Shown in pieces: positions 12,714-20,879 of a stretch of 21,364 bases of DNA. Each line of letters begins with the position of its first letter. Positions within the stretch are counted from its first letter, which is position 1. The notes below the pieces were generated by a model. The model did no database searches. It was not told the origin of the DNA and saw only the letters and a list, made by a program, of their open reading frames with translations. The stretch is from a virus. Where the stretch lies: positions 1 to 21,364 of IMG/VR virus record IMGVR_UViG_3300044678_001569; one strand, given 5' to 3'. Both the position numbers and the translations under genes were made by a program.

Positions 12714-13282
12714 ACCGCACTGATACCCTTTTTGGCCGCTTCCTTTTCAACGTTTTGTTGAATACTTGCCCTCAACACTGCTAGCATTTCCGACTTTGCT
12801 CCTGTGACTATCTCTGACACACCGGGAATCTGCTGTTTCATTCTGCCTGTGTCTCTCACGACGTTTCCGTTTAGTCTTCGGGAAACGACATCAGATCCAC
12901 CAGTTTTTCGCCGCCTTCGCCGTGTTGTAAATCCGGTGACGCGGTCTGCTGTTCCAACAAAAAACCAATGCACATTCGCCGATGAAATACCAACTCCGGG
13001 CCTGTTTTTGCGTGGTTTTCGGTCGCCCTTTTTCTTCTTTTTTTCTCCGACTGCAGCTCCAATTTTTACAGACGCCACGCCAGCGTTTTTCTTCGTCTTT
13101 ACTGATTTCGCTTTAATGAGCTTTTTGACATCCTTTAACCTGCTTGGAATCTTTGCCTTCACTCTCTTGACTGCAATCCGGCCAGCTTTCATAAGCCCCG
13201 GCCTAGCAATCTTGTTTGCCATACCTTTGGAAAGGTTGTCGTACAGCCGGTTCAGTTCGGCAACACCTGTCACCGCAGACAT
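12710..13282 (-). CDS. HK97-gp10-like tail-component/connector protein
   Basis: 190 residues from ATG 13282, which overlaps the upstream stop as TGATG; a GTG one codon earlier (13285) is also possible. The pattern fits the HK97 gp10 family: VAELNRLYDNL, ARPGLMKAGRIAVKRVKAKIP, SSANVHWFFVGTADR, then the C-terminal VRDTGRMKQQIPG and helix. It is very basic, with a Lys/Arg/Gly insert (EKKKKKGDRKPRKNRPG) and a TTRRRRRKTGG stretch, which is more than usual. It acts in head-tail joining or tail completion. Confidence 0.75.
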   Translation of the reverse strand: MSAVTGVAELNRLYDNLSKGMANKIARPGLMKAGRIAVKRVKAKIPSRLKDVKKLIKAKSVKTKKNAGVASVKIGAAVGEKKKKKGDRKPRKNRPGVGISSANVHWFFVGTADRVTGFTTRRRRRKTGGSDVVSRRLNGNVVRDTGRMKQQIPGVSEIVTGAKSEMLAVLRASIQQNVEKEAAKKGISAV

Positions 13283-13626
13283 CACACCACCTTGCGACGG
13301 GTCAAAATCTGAATTTCCTCATGGTCCATATCCACGTCGATCGCTGTCAAAATCTCGTAAACGTTTCCCTCAAACACCAGTCGCATGTCGGGTGTCACGT
13401 TCTGCAAAGTCGTCGACCATTGTGCCGTCCATGCCTGATCGGTGTCCGCGTTGACTTGCTGAACTTTCCAAAACTCTCGACCGCCCTTCGTGATGACCTT
13501 ACAGAACGCGGTGGCGTAGGTTTGCCAGTTGCTGCCTGTTGTCAGATCGACGTGCCCGTGAGCGTCTGGAGTGCCCACAGCCTTTTGAATCGTCACCTTC
13601 TTGTTGTATTCGGAAAGGCATGTCAT
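13282..13626 (-). CDS. Head-tail adaptor / head-closure protein (SPP1 gp16-like)
   Basis: 114 residues. NKKVTIQKAVGTPDAHGHVD, then W.TYATAFCKVITKGGREF, then the late DMRLVFEGNVYEILTAIDVD give the head-closure family order (PF05521 type), with the conserved GREF..Q and GN.YEI positions. It seals the portal-connector channel after packaging. A 4-base overlap with the upstream connector gene and TGATG with the downstream gene place it in the standard connector module. Confidence 0.85.
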   Translation of the reverse strand: MTCLSEYNKKVTIQKAVGTPDAHGHVDLTTGSNWQTYATAFCKVITKGGREFWKVQQVNADTDQAWTAQWSTTLQNVTPDMRLVFEGNVYEILTAIDVDMDHEEIQILTRRKVV

Positions 13627-14195
13627 CCCTGTGCCACTCCGTAACCAGTCCAGGCCAGTTGATTCATCAGCCTGTCATAGACTGCTCGGCTTCCAGTGCA
13701 GTCTTTCCAGTTCATTTTGCCGAGTTCTTTGATTGCCAGCTTTGCCTCGACCGGAACAGCCGACGCTGCTCCGTATCCGCAAACCATCTCAACCTGAACT
13801 GCGTTCGGCCGTTCGATTTGAACCATTGGCCATGAGTAGCCAAGTTTCAGTTCAATCTCCGGCGGTGTTTCGATCAAATTCGTCCAGTAGTCGCCGACTG
13901 GCAACGTCTGAAGCGTCTCTGATTCGTCGTAATACTTGACGAAGTTGATTGCAGACACCGGCGCGAGACGGATTTCGATTTCGTCCTCATCCGGGAAGTC
14001 GTCCATGTACAACGTAACTGTCTGAGTGATCAACTTCCGATAACTGTCGTGCTCCACTTGTTTGCGGCACACTTTCAGCAGTTCGGTGAGTTGTTCGTCA
14101 AAGTCACAACCAGTCACGCGCAAAGCGTCTTTGAACTGATCAAGCGTGATCGGCTCCGTTGTCGGCTCTGTCGTGACTTTGTAGGTTGTGCTCAT
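13623..14195 (-). CDS. Head-tail connector protein (gp6-like)
   Basis: 190 residues. The N-terminus (EPITLDQFKDALRV, FDEQLTELLKVCRKQVEHDSY) matches the phage gp6-like connector family, followed by TVTLYMDDFP, IRLAPVSAINFVKYYD, and a C-terminal VCGYG...AVPVEAKLAIKELG helix. This protein forms a ring under the portal. Its ATG overlaps the stop of a 57-residue gene by 4 bases. Confidence 0.85.
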   Translation of the reverse strand: MSTTYKVTTEPTTEPITLDQFKDALRVTGCDFDEQLTELLKVCRKQVEHDSYRKLITQTVTLYMDDFPDEDEIEIRLAPVSAINFVKYYDESETLQTLPVGDYWTNLIETPPEIELKLGYSWPMVQIERPNAVQVEMVCGYGAASAVPVEAKLAIKELGKMNWKDCTGSRAVYDRLMNQLAWTGYGVAQG

Positions 14196-14365
14196 CGTTT
14201 CGATCGACGCTTTTTCGCTTGATGCTGCGGCTGCTGCATGCCCTGAGTCGTGAACTCAGCAGTGCCCGCCATGACAAGAGTTTTCATGATGCCAAGAGGT
14301 AGCCGGGAGTCTTGCGACCCCACGGCCCGCCCTTGCCAACCACGGAGGAACGTGATTGTGTGCAT
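14192..14365 (-). CDS. 57-residue late protein between capsid-associated and connector genes
   Basis: ATG at 14365 lies three bases after the stop of the upstream gene, and its TGA overlaps the connector ATG (ATGA), so the frame fills the gap exactly. The product begins MHTITFLRGWQGRAVG, continues LPLGIMKTLVMAGTAEF, and ends in a basic tail (QAKKRRSKR). The order FL..(W/Y).G...G, then a helix ending in an ...GTAE-like turn, resembles very small phage proteins often found just before head-tail connectors. Function unknown; a minor head or connector accessory is inferred. Confidence 0.65.
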   Translation of the reverse strand: MHTITFLRGWQGRAVGSQDSRLPLGIMKTLVMAGTAEFTTQGMQQPQHQAKKRRSKR

Positions 14366-14368
14366 GGT

Positions 14369-14821
14369 TTACGCTCGCAGGATTTCGTTTGCACCGGCTT
14401 CGCTGATAGTCGTTGGCGAAACCTGTGGACGGCTGAGAATTCCAAGAATCGTCACGAAACCACCAGCAGCACCGTCGCCAATCGTTGCCGTTACGTCGAT
14501 GTAACGACGCTTGCCCTTGAGGTCGATCTGAGCAATCTGAAACAGATTGTCATCGGTTGCTGATGGCAGGGCCGAGGTGCTGCCGTCAATGTTTGTTGAC
14601 GTGCCCCAAACGAGGCCAGTGATCGCGGAGTGACCACTGCCAGCCGTGTCTGAATGAGTCACTGACAGTGCAGTCATAGCAATGTCAGTGGCTCCGAGGT
14701 AAACGATGATTGTCAAGTATGACCAGCCGAGTGTATCAATCTCGGCTGTTGTCAGCGTCGTGTTGTCTGCAATCGCCGCTGGTGGCGTGATGCTCACAGT
14801 TCTGAAGTCGAGTCGGTTCAC
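14369..14821 (-). CDS. Probable capsid-associated (decoration-like) protein
   Basis: 150 residues from GTG 14821, with AGGA ten bases upstream. The sequence is almost all beta-type with many Thr, Ala and Ser (WSYLTIIVYLGATDIAMTAL, FQIAQIDLKGKRRYIDVTAT) and a glycine-rich turn (IGDGAAGGFVTILGIL). Its position directly after the major capsid gene, its small size and its composition suggest a capsid decoration or head-fibre protein. No named family is recognised. It is separated from the capsid gene by a hairpin. Confidence 0.55.
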   Translation of the reverse strand: MNRLDFRTVSITPPAAIADNTTLTTAEIDTLGWSYLTIIVYLGATDIAMTALSVTHSDTAGSGHSAITGLVWGTSTNIDGSTSALPSATDDNLFQIAQIDLKGKRRYIDVTATIGDGAAGGFVTILGILSRPQVSPTTISEAGANEILRA

Positions 14822-14856
14822 TTTATTGATTCCTGTTCAGGATGATTGCAAAGAGT

Positions 14857-14881
14857 GCGGGGCTTCAACGCGAAACCCCGC
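14857..14881 (-). terminator. Hairpin after the major capsid gene
   Basis: GCGGGG (14857-14862) pairs with CCCCGC (14876-14881), with two further A-T pairs inside after one mismatch. On the minus strand it lies 19 bases after the capsid stop and is followed by ACTCTTTGC, with only three consecutive T. It may be a partial terminator or an mRNA-stabilising 3' hairpin that raises the capsid level. Confidence 0.4.
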
Positions 14882-14900
14882 GTATAGTGTCAGCCGTTAA

Positions 14901-16343
14901 TTAGCTTGCTGCCATTTCCAAGGCCACGATTGGCCCTGCGACCGAATCAGTGCCAAAGTCATGACAGACGAAGTCGTTTCGGCTGGTTGCCTTCACTGCA
15001 ATCTGATCGCGTTCCCAGACTGACTGACCGCCCACGGAAACCTGATCAGAAAACTCAACGTTCATCATCCGACGATCACCGAACTGGCAGCCCAATGCGA
15101 GATCACCAAAGATGACAGGAATCTGACTGTTGGCTGCAACTGACGGCATGACCTGCGAGAACTCGACAGGATAGCCAAGGAATCGCGGAGCAATTCCGCT
15201 GACAATGTCGCCGGCAGTTGTTCCCCCGGCTGCAAGAGCCAGCGGTTGCATGACACCGTAAAAGAAGCTGCGATGGCAAACCCAGCGAGGGCTTTGCGAT
15301 GCGTACTGTGGAAGTGCGGCCATGACGCTGTTGAAGTTGCCCAGCGTCAGTTCGCTGTAGGCATTTCCTGCTCCGACAATAATGCCTGGGGCAGTACCAG
15401 CGGTCAGCGTTGCAAGCTTTGTAACGATGCCAACGATACCATTGAACGCTGACGTGCCTGTTCCGGTGAACCCTGCGAGGTCTTCCGTGTAAGCAAACGC
15501 CAAAGCAATTTCGCGGATCAACTCGTTCGCAATTGAAACCACCGAATCCTCAGACAGTTCGTTGCTCATGCGAGTCAAAACCATCCACTTTTTGGCAACG
15601 AGTTTAACTTCGTTCCACTTTGCGTCGGATTCTGTTCCGGCGTTGTTTTCACCAACCGCATAAGCAGTCAGTCCGCCGATTCGTCGCGGAGTAGTTTTCG
15701 TTTCCGAACGCATCAACACCGCTGGAACCAAGCGGCGAATAACGCCGTATTGCTCAACGAGTCGGATGATATCCGTTGAAAATTCGTCTGGGACAAAGAT
15801 TCCAGCCCCAGAAACGTCGCTTCCGCCTTCGCCGTGAACGTTCATCAGCCCATTTTGCTGACAGAATTCGACAGCGTTATAGAACTGGAACTTGCCAGGC
15901 ATACACATCGTGGCTGTGGCGAGTGCCCACTGGCCGAAACGATAAGCTCGCTCAACTGGCTGCCGTCCTGCTTCGTCCGCTTCCGGCGCGAAGTTTGTTG
16001 GATTGAACCGGCGAACGTTGGCAGGCAATTTGAACGCACCGTTGCCGCCATTTGATGGCATCGCTGGTGCATTCGTGCCAATGTTCTTGATGCGGTTGAC
16101 AAGCGGATTCAGGCGAGTTGCCTTGAGCCGATTCTGTGCGTCGAGTGCTTTCGCGGCTCGATCGTTTGCGGCCTGAAGTTCATTGATCTTTGCAGTCAGG
16201 GCTTCTGCCTGATTGTGCAAATCCGTGATTTTCTTGTCATCGTCTTCGCTGAGTGAGCCAGCCGTCACGCCTGCGTCAACCAGTGCCTGTGCCTGATCGA
16301 GAAGAGCGGTCCGCTCGCCAACAAGTTTCTGAAATTCGTCCAC
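14901..16343 (-). CDS. Major capsid protein, HK97 fold
   Basis: 480 residues from GTG 16343, with AAAGGA nine bases upstream. Residues about 1-75 form a charged coiled coil (LSEDDDKKITDLHNQAEAL, KINELQAANDRA), the expected scaffolding delta domain removed by the prohead protease. The mature part follows: GAGIFVPDEFSTDIIRLV, GVIRRLVPA, KWNEVKLVAKKWMVLTRMS, ELIREIALAFAYTEDLAGF, then RFLGYPVEFSQVMP and FGDLALGCQFGDRRMMNVE. These are the usual E-loop, spine helix and A-domain blocks of the phage_capsid family. An extra stretch near residues 130-165 (RFGQWALATATMCMP) lies between scaffold and core. The gene is flanked on both sides by hairpins. Confidence 0.93.
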   Translation of the reverse strand: MDEFQKLVGERTALLDQAQALVDAGVTAGSLSEDDDKKITDLHNQAEALTAKINELQAANDRAAKALDAQNRLKATRLNPLVNRIKNIGTNAPAMPSNGGNGAFKLPANVRRFNPTNFAPEADEAGRQPVERAYRFGQWALATATMCMPGKFQFYNAVEFCQQNGLMNVHGEGGSDVSGAGIFVPDEFSTDIIRLVEQYGVIRRLVPAVLMRSETKTTPRRIGGLTAYAVGENNAGTESDAKWNEVKLVAKKWMVLTRMSNELSEDSVVSIANELIREIALAFAYTEDLAGFTGTGTSAFNGIVGIVTKLATLTAGTAPGIIVGAGNAYSELTLGNFNSVMAALPQYASQSPRWVCHRSFFYGVMQPLALAAGGTTAGDIVSGIAPRFLGYPVEFSQVMPSVAANSQIPVIFGDLALGCQFGDRRMMNVEFSDQVSVGGQSVWERDQIAVKATSRNDFVCHDFGTDSVAGPIVALEMAAS

Positions 16344-16384
16344 TGTGTTTGATCCTTTGATTTTGAGTCAGGACCAAACGAAAA

Positions 16385-16439
16385 CAGCGTCGGTCGCTGA
16401 CAGGTTTGGAAATACCAAAACTGCAAACGACCGACGCTG
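16385..16439 (-). terminator. Long inverted repeat between protease and capsid genes
   Basis: A perfect 12-bp inverted repeat CAGCGTCGGTCG (16385-16396) / CGACCGACGCTG (16428-16439) encloses 31 bases that hold a second small hairpin (TTTGG/CCAAA). On the minus strand the second arm is followed by TTTTCG. It lies 81 bases after the protease stop and 42 before the capsid GTG. It may be a terminator, an mRNA processing site or a stabilising 5' structure. Confidence 0.55.
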
Positions 16440-16519
16440 CTCATGCACATCAGATCGAAGTTTGCCCGCGTGCCCTCATGGGTCGCTGAGCTGACGCGTG
16501 AATTGTTAGCGGATGAACG

Positions 16520-17206
16520 TCAACGTGTCAATGCTCGTTTCCACATTCGCAAACGATCGGCACTGACAGAGTTCTTCGGCTTGCTTCCCTGCGGAGTTTT
16601 GCCAGTGATCTGGATAACCTCATCGACATAGCCCGCAGCCTTTGCTTCGGACGCTGTGAAGTGCGTTCCATCGCCATGTGGCCCGATCAGATGCGACTTC
16701 GTGACCTCGACAGAATTACCCGTGCGCGTCGCGTAAAGTTGCTCAAGATCCGCGTCCAGTTTTTCCATCATCAGCAGCGTGTCTGCAATGTCCGCCTTGT
16801 GGCCCATCGCAATGCACAGCGAATAATGCGGATGGAACTTACTCGTAGCATAAGCCTTGATAGTATCGCACGCCATCACTGCAAGACTGGCCGCCGATCC
16901 TGCCAGCCCTTCAATGATGCCGGTTGTCGGTCCAGTGTGGGCCTGAATCGCGTTGAAAATGGCAACCCCGTCATAGGCCAGCCCGCCAGGGGAATTGATG
17001 TAAAGGTTGAGAGGCTTGCCACGATTTGACATCAGCACTTTACTGATTGATGCCGAGTCCGTTTGCGTGTATTCGTCACCAACAATTCCGTGAAGCCAAA
17101 CGTCGACGCTGTCAGCCTGGACAGAACAAGTGATTTTGAAATCGGAATCGAACACGGCATCGTAAAGCCGTGGAATCGTTGCCGTGAGTTTTGTTTGTGG
17201 TCTCAT
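16520..17206 (-). CDS. ClpP-like prohead maturation protease
   Basis: 228 residues. ClpP fold motifs: LYINSPGGLAYDGVAIFNAI (strand, oxyanion-hole GG and helix), the nucleophile region EGLAGSAASLAVMACD with Ser in AASLA, and a His in YSLCIAMGHKAD as the likely second catalytic residue. The later TASEAKAAGYVDEV is the usual (W/F)..EA...G..D end. The His context (AMGHKAD) is less standard than MIH.P. Its position between portal and capsid identifies it as the protease that trims the capsid delta domain. It begins one base after the stop of the upstream gene. Confidence 0.9.
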   Translation of the reverse strand: MRPQTKLTATIPRLYDAVFDSDFKITCSVQADSVDVWLHGIVGDEYTQTDSASISKVLMSNRGKPLNLYINSPGGLAYDGVAIFNAIQAHTGPTTGIIEGLAGSAASLAVMACDTIKAYATSKFHPHYSLCIAMGHKADIADTLLMMEKLDADLEQLYATRTGNSVEVTKSHLIGPHGDGTHFTASEAKAAGYVDEVIQITGKTPQGSKPKNSVSADRLRMWKRALTR

Positions 17207-17207
17207 G

Positions 17208-17555
17208 TCAATACTCGCTCGCTTCTAGTGCTCGGGTGTCTTCGTTCTCAATCCATCTTTCAACAGCGTCTAGCCGTTTTTCAAGTGCCTTTAACTGCTT
17301 AGGCGATTCATTTTCAAGGGACTCTAACCATACAGACGGCAACACCTCGCCGCCAATAAATTCCGATGACTGTAACGCGATGCGAATTGTGTGTTCACTT
17401 ATGAGCGATACGCCTAGAGCTTTCGCGTCACCTGGAAGAGGATTTTTCGACACGACATAACTGCGAGGTTTAATGTTTGCACTGAGCCCATTGCAAAGCT
17501 CGGTCAACAGGTCCGTAGATATGTCAAGAAAAGCAACTTGCCCGCCGTCGCTCAT
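17208..17555 (-). CDS. Late protein of unknown function between portal and protease
   Basis: 115 residues. Starts with a 4-base overlap on the portal stop (ATGA) and ends one base before the protease ATG, so it is almost certainly translated. The C-terminal third is a charged helix likely to be a coiled coil (KQLKALEKRLDAVERWIENEDTRALEA). The N-terminal part is mixed alpha/beta (SDGGQVAFLDISTDLLTELC). No family is recognised. A scaffold-like or capsid-assembly accessory role would fit the position and the coiled coil, but this is speculative. Confidence 0.65.
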   Translation of the reverse strand: MSDGGQVAFLDISTDLLTELCNGLSANIKPRSYVVSKNPLPGDAKALGVSLISEHTIRIALQSSEFIGGEVLPSVWLESLENESPKQLKALEKRLDAVERWIENEDTRALEASEY

Positions 17556-19186
17556 TTCACCGCCGCCTTCAAAAGATTATCAACCAGAATTTCGCCACGA
17601 TCAGACCAGCACGCAACCAGATCCCTGACGTGAGTTTCAAGCGTTGAACTTGTCGCCACTCCGGCCACGTCCATGACCTGACGCTTGCTTTCCTCGGTAT
17701 GCTTCGCGATTGCGACGACCGTTTCCGGAGACTGCCAGCCAAGATCGGCCGTAAACGTGTCTGTCCATGTCTGATAAATTGCATCCACGGCCGACAGAAA
17801 ACCGTCTGACCGTTTCGACGCTCGGACGATGCGGTCTTTCTCGATCTGCAGGGCATTTGTCACGGAACTGGCAATCATCGCACGCAAAACGCTGTTTTGT
17901 GGCGTTTGTGGTGGCGAATTGTCGCCGGTTTGCGCAGAATTCTGCACAGCCGGAGCAGGCTTTTGAACCGGCTCAACACCGTCTTCCATCCAGTTCGCCG
18001 GGTGGAATCGCTTGTCACCGTCCGGCCCTATGTCAGGCATGTTCATCATTCTGCGGCCTTCGTTCCACGTAATGAGCCCCATTTCCGTTTGGCGATAGAT
18101 TCCGTTGACCTTTGTCTCAAAGCTCATCTGAATCAAGGCTTCGCGATTGAACTCGAAGAAATGGGTATTGTTCTTTCGCTGCCGATCGGTGAGCAGTTTT
18201 CGCTTCGCCTCTCGCTCGTGCCGCTTCAGCCACACGTTGAGGCAGTCATCCAGCAAGGATTGATTCTCTGACTCCAGACTGTTGTGGCTCGTGCGGGTAT
18301 CGTCTCCCAGCTTGTGCGGCGGAATGCCGTAAATGTTTCCGATCGTAGCCCTGATTTCGTATTGCCGCGTTTCAAGGAACTGTGCCTGATCGTTGGTGAT
18401 GGTGAGTTGCTGAAACTTGGCCCCGTCCTGCAACAACGCAACCTTATGAGCCTTCTGAAGCCCTTGCGTCATCTTCTCCCATGCGTCGATTGTGTTCCTG
18501 ATCTTCTCTTCGCTGAAGTGCCCCGGAATCATCAGGATTCCGCCAGCATTAGAGCCTTGCCCAAAGAACCGGCCGCCGAACTGCTGAGCCGCCATGCCGA
18601 CGCCCAAAGCATCCTTCATGATGTCGATGACGTTGATGCCTTGGATTCCGTTGTGGCTCAAACCTTTGATATGATAAACGTCACGCTGCGGAAACTTGAT
18701 TTCCTCGTGATCAATTCGCGTAACGTACCACAAAGCGCCGTCGTAGAATGCCGGGTACGTCTTTTGCGGATCAAGCAAATACATCTCAAGCGGATTGCCG
18801 CGTGAGTCCCGATCAATCACCGCGTATCCGTTGCCGTACAGAGCCGCCATCGCTGTGATGACTTCGATGAATGTGCCAGCGTCCATGTTCTCGTTGATGT
18901 CGCCGGAAAACATGATGTTGGCCGGGTGCTGTTCGTCATAGGTGCGGTCGCTGCCGTTACGCTGGAAGCAATCAAACGGGAGACACGACACTCTGGAACT
19001 AATCAGATTGATGGCACGCCAGAGCGGCGGGTAGCCCATCGCCGACATCGGCGTAACTCGGACGCCTGCCGATGACTTGCCGCCGCCGATGATTGATGTC
19101 CATCCACCGGGATCCCGCGCGGAAAGGTTCTGCAGACCGCTGCCGATCGGGGATGGATTCGCGATGATTTCGCTGACGCCGTACAT
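17552..19186 (-). CDS. Portal protein, HK97 type
   Basis: 544 residues. The phage_portal (PF04860) pattern is clear: PPLWRAINLISSRVSCLPFDCF, HPANIMFS, FIEVITAMAALYGNGYAVIDRD, LDPQKTYPAF, DVYHIKGLSHNGIQGINVID, and FGQGSNAGGILMIPG. Then come ETRQYEIRATIGNIYGIPPH and the clip/wing region HNSLESENQSLL...RKLLTDR. The last 130 residues are an extended tail rich in Pro and Gln plus a helical end, longer than many portals. It forms the dodecameric ring for DNA entry. It begins ten bases after the terminase stop. Confidence 0.92.
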   Translation of the reverse strand: MYGVSEIIANPSPIGSGLQNLSARDPGGWTSIIGGGKSSAGVRVTPMSAMGYPPLWRAINLISSRVSCLPFDCFQRNGSDRTYDEQHPANIMFSGDINENMDAGTFIEVITAMAALYGNGYAVIDRDSRGNPLEMYLLDPQKTYPAFYDGALWYVTRIDHEEIKFPQRDVYHIKGLSHNGIQGINVIDIMKDALGVGMAAQQFGGRFFGQGSNAGGILMIPGHFSEEKIRNTIDAWEKMTQGLQKAHKVALLQDGAKFQQLTITNDQAQFLETRQYEIRATIGNIYGIPPHKLGDDTRTSHNSLESENQSLLDDCLNVWLKRHEREAKRKLLTDRQRKNNTHFFEFNREALIQMSFETKVNGIYRQTEMGLITWNEGRRMMNMPDIGPDGDKRFHPANWMEDGVEPVQKPAPAVQNSAQTGDNSPPQTPQNSVLRAMIASSVTNALQIEKDRIVRASKRSDGFLSAVDAIYQTWTDTFTADLGWQSPETVVAIAKHTEESKRQVMDVAGVATSSTLETHVRDLVACWSDRGEILVDNLLKAAVK

Positions 19187-19196
19187 TCAAAGCACC

Positions 19197-20879
19197 TTAG
19201 AAAAGAACGACGCCTGAACCGGCGGTGGAATATGCAAAGCTTGACTCACCCTTTTCGACACCAGCAAGAGCCATGACGGCCGCCTGCATTCCGTCGATTG
19301 TCCGAACATCATCTTTCCCGTTGGGTTTGCAGAGCAGGCCATTCTTTCCCCTCGTCACGTTGCTGGCTTGCCATGCGGCGATCGGGTTTCCGTCGTGGGT
19401 CAACTTGTGAGACATCACGAGCTTTTCAAATTCCTCAATTGGCTCATTCAAAATGAATGGACCTTGACCGCATTCTTCAATTGGAAACTCTGCTGGTCGA
19501 TGCTTCCAAGTTCCGTCGCTGTTCTGCTCTCCAACCATCACTCGCTGAATCAAATAGTCTGCAAATCGCTTGTCATAAAGTAGCTTTTGAATCTGAAAAC
19601 GCTGCCCAATTTCGCACAGAGTTGACCAGACATAATCATAGTCGATCCAGTCACCATCTGTCAGGGTCAATTGAGCTTTTTCGTCATGCTCCCAATCTGT
19701 GAACGGAGCTGCTGCAACACGTTGTTTTGCCGTGTCTTCAGGCATCCAAAACCACCATCGAAAGTGCAGCGTGCCGTCATGGTCCTTGAAGCAAAGACAC
19801 AACGCGGTCAGGTCGCGAGTTCTTGACAGGTCAAGACCTGCCCAGCATGGCAGCGTCTCAAGATGCTCCCAAGGAACTTCACGTCGGCACGCCTCCCAAT
19901 CGTGAGCTTGCAGAAATGGATTCGACGACTGCTGCCAAATGTTCAGCCGGTACATCTTGAACGTCCGCAACGCTGACGGCGTATCGCAACTCTGCAGGTC
20001 GGCAATAAACTCCTCTTCTCCTACAGTGTGGCCCCAAGCTGGATTCGCCATCATGCCAAATTTGATCGGGTCTTTCTTCAAATCGTCGTCAGTCAGGTCC
20101 GGTGGTGCCTCGTGCCAGTCGAAGAAAAACGACTCGTTCTCAAATGCCCCAGATTCGACCCGCTTGCCGTAATCGTAACGCTGCTTTCCGTAGCTCGTTG
20201 GATCGTTTCCAGCCGTCGTCACTTGGATAATCATCGGCTCCGATCGGCTGATACCCATGCGGCTGATTCGCTTCATAAACTCAGCGTCGACAACGTGGAT
20301 TTCATCCACTGAGCATGATCCGTTCAGCCCTTCTTTTGACTTCTGAGAGGCAACGTTGTCGCTGCTTAGAATCCTCATTGCTGAGTTGGTTTCGTCGACC
20401 GTGATGCTTGAATCAGTCTTGTTGATCCGCATGTAGGCTGATAGCGTTGGCGATGCCTGAACCATCTTGATTGCGTGGCCCTGAACAATTCGAGCCTGCT
20501 GCCCGTCCTTGGCCGCTGTGTAAACGTTTTGGCCTGGCTCACCGTCACCGTCAAGCAGGTAGAGATCCCACCAAGCTACCGTTGGAGACTTTTTGTTTTT
20601 CTTTGGCTTACCAATCAACGCTTCTCGGAATCGCCGCACTTCGCGTTTCCACCGAGCAGACATCTTGACCCAGCCAAACAGCCGCATTGCACAATCGGCC
20701 TGCCAGTCGCTGGCAATCAAGGGCAGTCCAGCACAGTCACCTTCCCAGAGAACCAGATTGTCACGCGCCCAGTCGATGACGAACTGACCGCGAGCTTCGT
20801 CCATGCGGCATCCGTTGAAAGCCGCTTTTTCGTCGGCTTCGTTTCGAATCCATCGCTTTGTGACTTTGTCGATTTTCAC
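19197..20879 (-). CDS. terL: Terminase large subunit
   Basis: 560 residues from GTG 20879, which overlaps the small-subunit stop as GTGA; the longer frame from 20990 would overlap it by 115 bases and adds implausible sequence. Motor domain: LIASDWQADCAMRLFGW, then a degenerate Walker A (KPKKNKKSPTVAWW), the VYTAAKDGQQARIV strand-helix, and Walker B CSVDEIHVVD. Nuclease domain: CWAGLDLSRTRDLTALCL with the first metal Asp, LYDKRFADYLI, and the terminal KDDVRTIDGMQAAVMAL. It belongs to the HK97/lactococcal-type terminase group and packages DNA by powering translocation through the portal and cutting the concatemer. Confidence 0.92.
   Translation of the reverse strand: MKIDKVTKRWIRNEADEKAAFNGCRMDEARGQFVIDWARDNLVLWEGDCAGLPLIASDWQADCAMRLFGWVKMSARWKREVRRFREALIGKPKKNKKSPTVAWWDLYLLDGDGEPGQNVYTAAKDGQQARIVQGHAIKMVQASPTLSAYMRINKTDSSITVDETNSAMRILSSDNVASQKSKEGLNGSCSVDEIHVVDAEFMKRISRMGISRSEPMIIQVTTAGNDPTSYGKQRYDYGKRVESGAFENESFFFDWHEAPPDLTDDDLKKDPIKFGMMANPAWGHTVGEEEFIADLQSCDTPSALRTFKMYRLNIWQQSSNPFLQAHDWEACRREVPWEHLETLPCWAGLDLSRTRDLTALCLCFKDHDGTLHFRWWFWMPEDTAKQRVAAAPFTDWEHDEKAQLTLTDGDWIDYDYVWSTLCEIGQRFQIQKLLYDKRFADYLIQRVMVGEQNSDGTWKHRPAEFPIEECGQGPFILNEPIEEFEKLVMSHKLTHDGNPIAAWQASNVTRGKNGLLCKPNGKDDVRTIDGMQAAVMALAGVEKGESSFAYSTAGSGVVLF

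Noticed and set aside
12804-13454. Long plus-strand open frame opposite the connector genes
   Set aside because: It is the complement of two well-supported connector genes, with Phe/Pro/Ser-rich composition typical of an antisense shadow.
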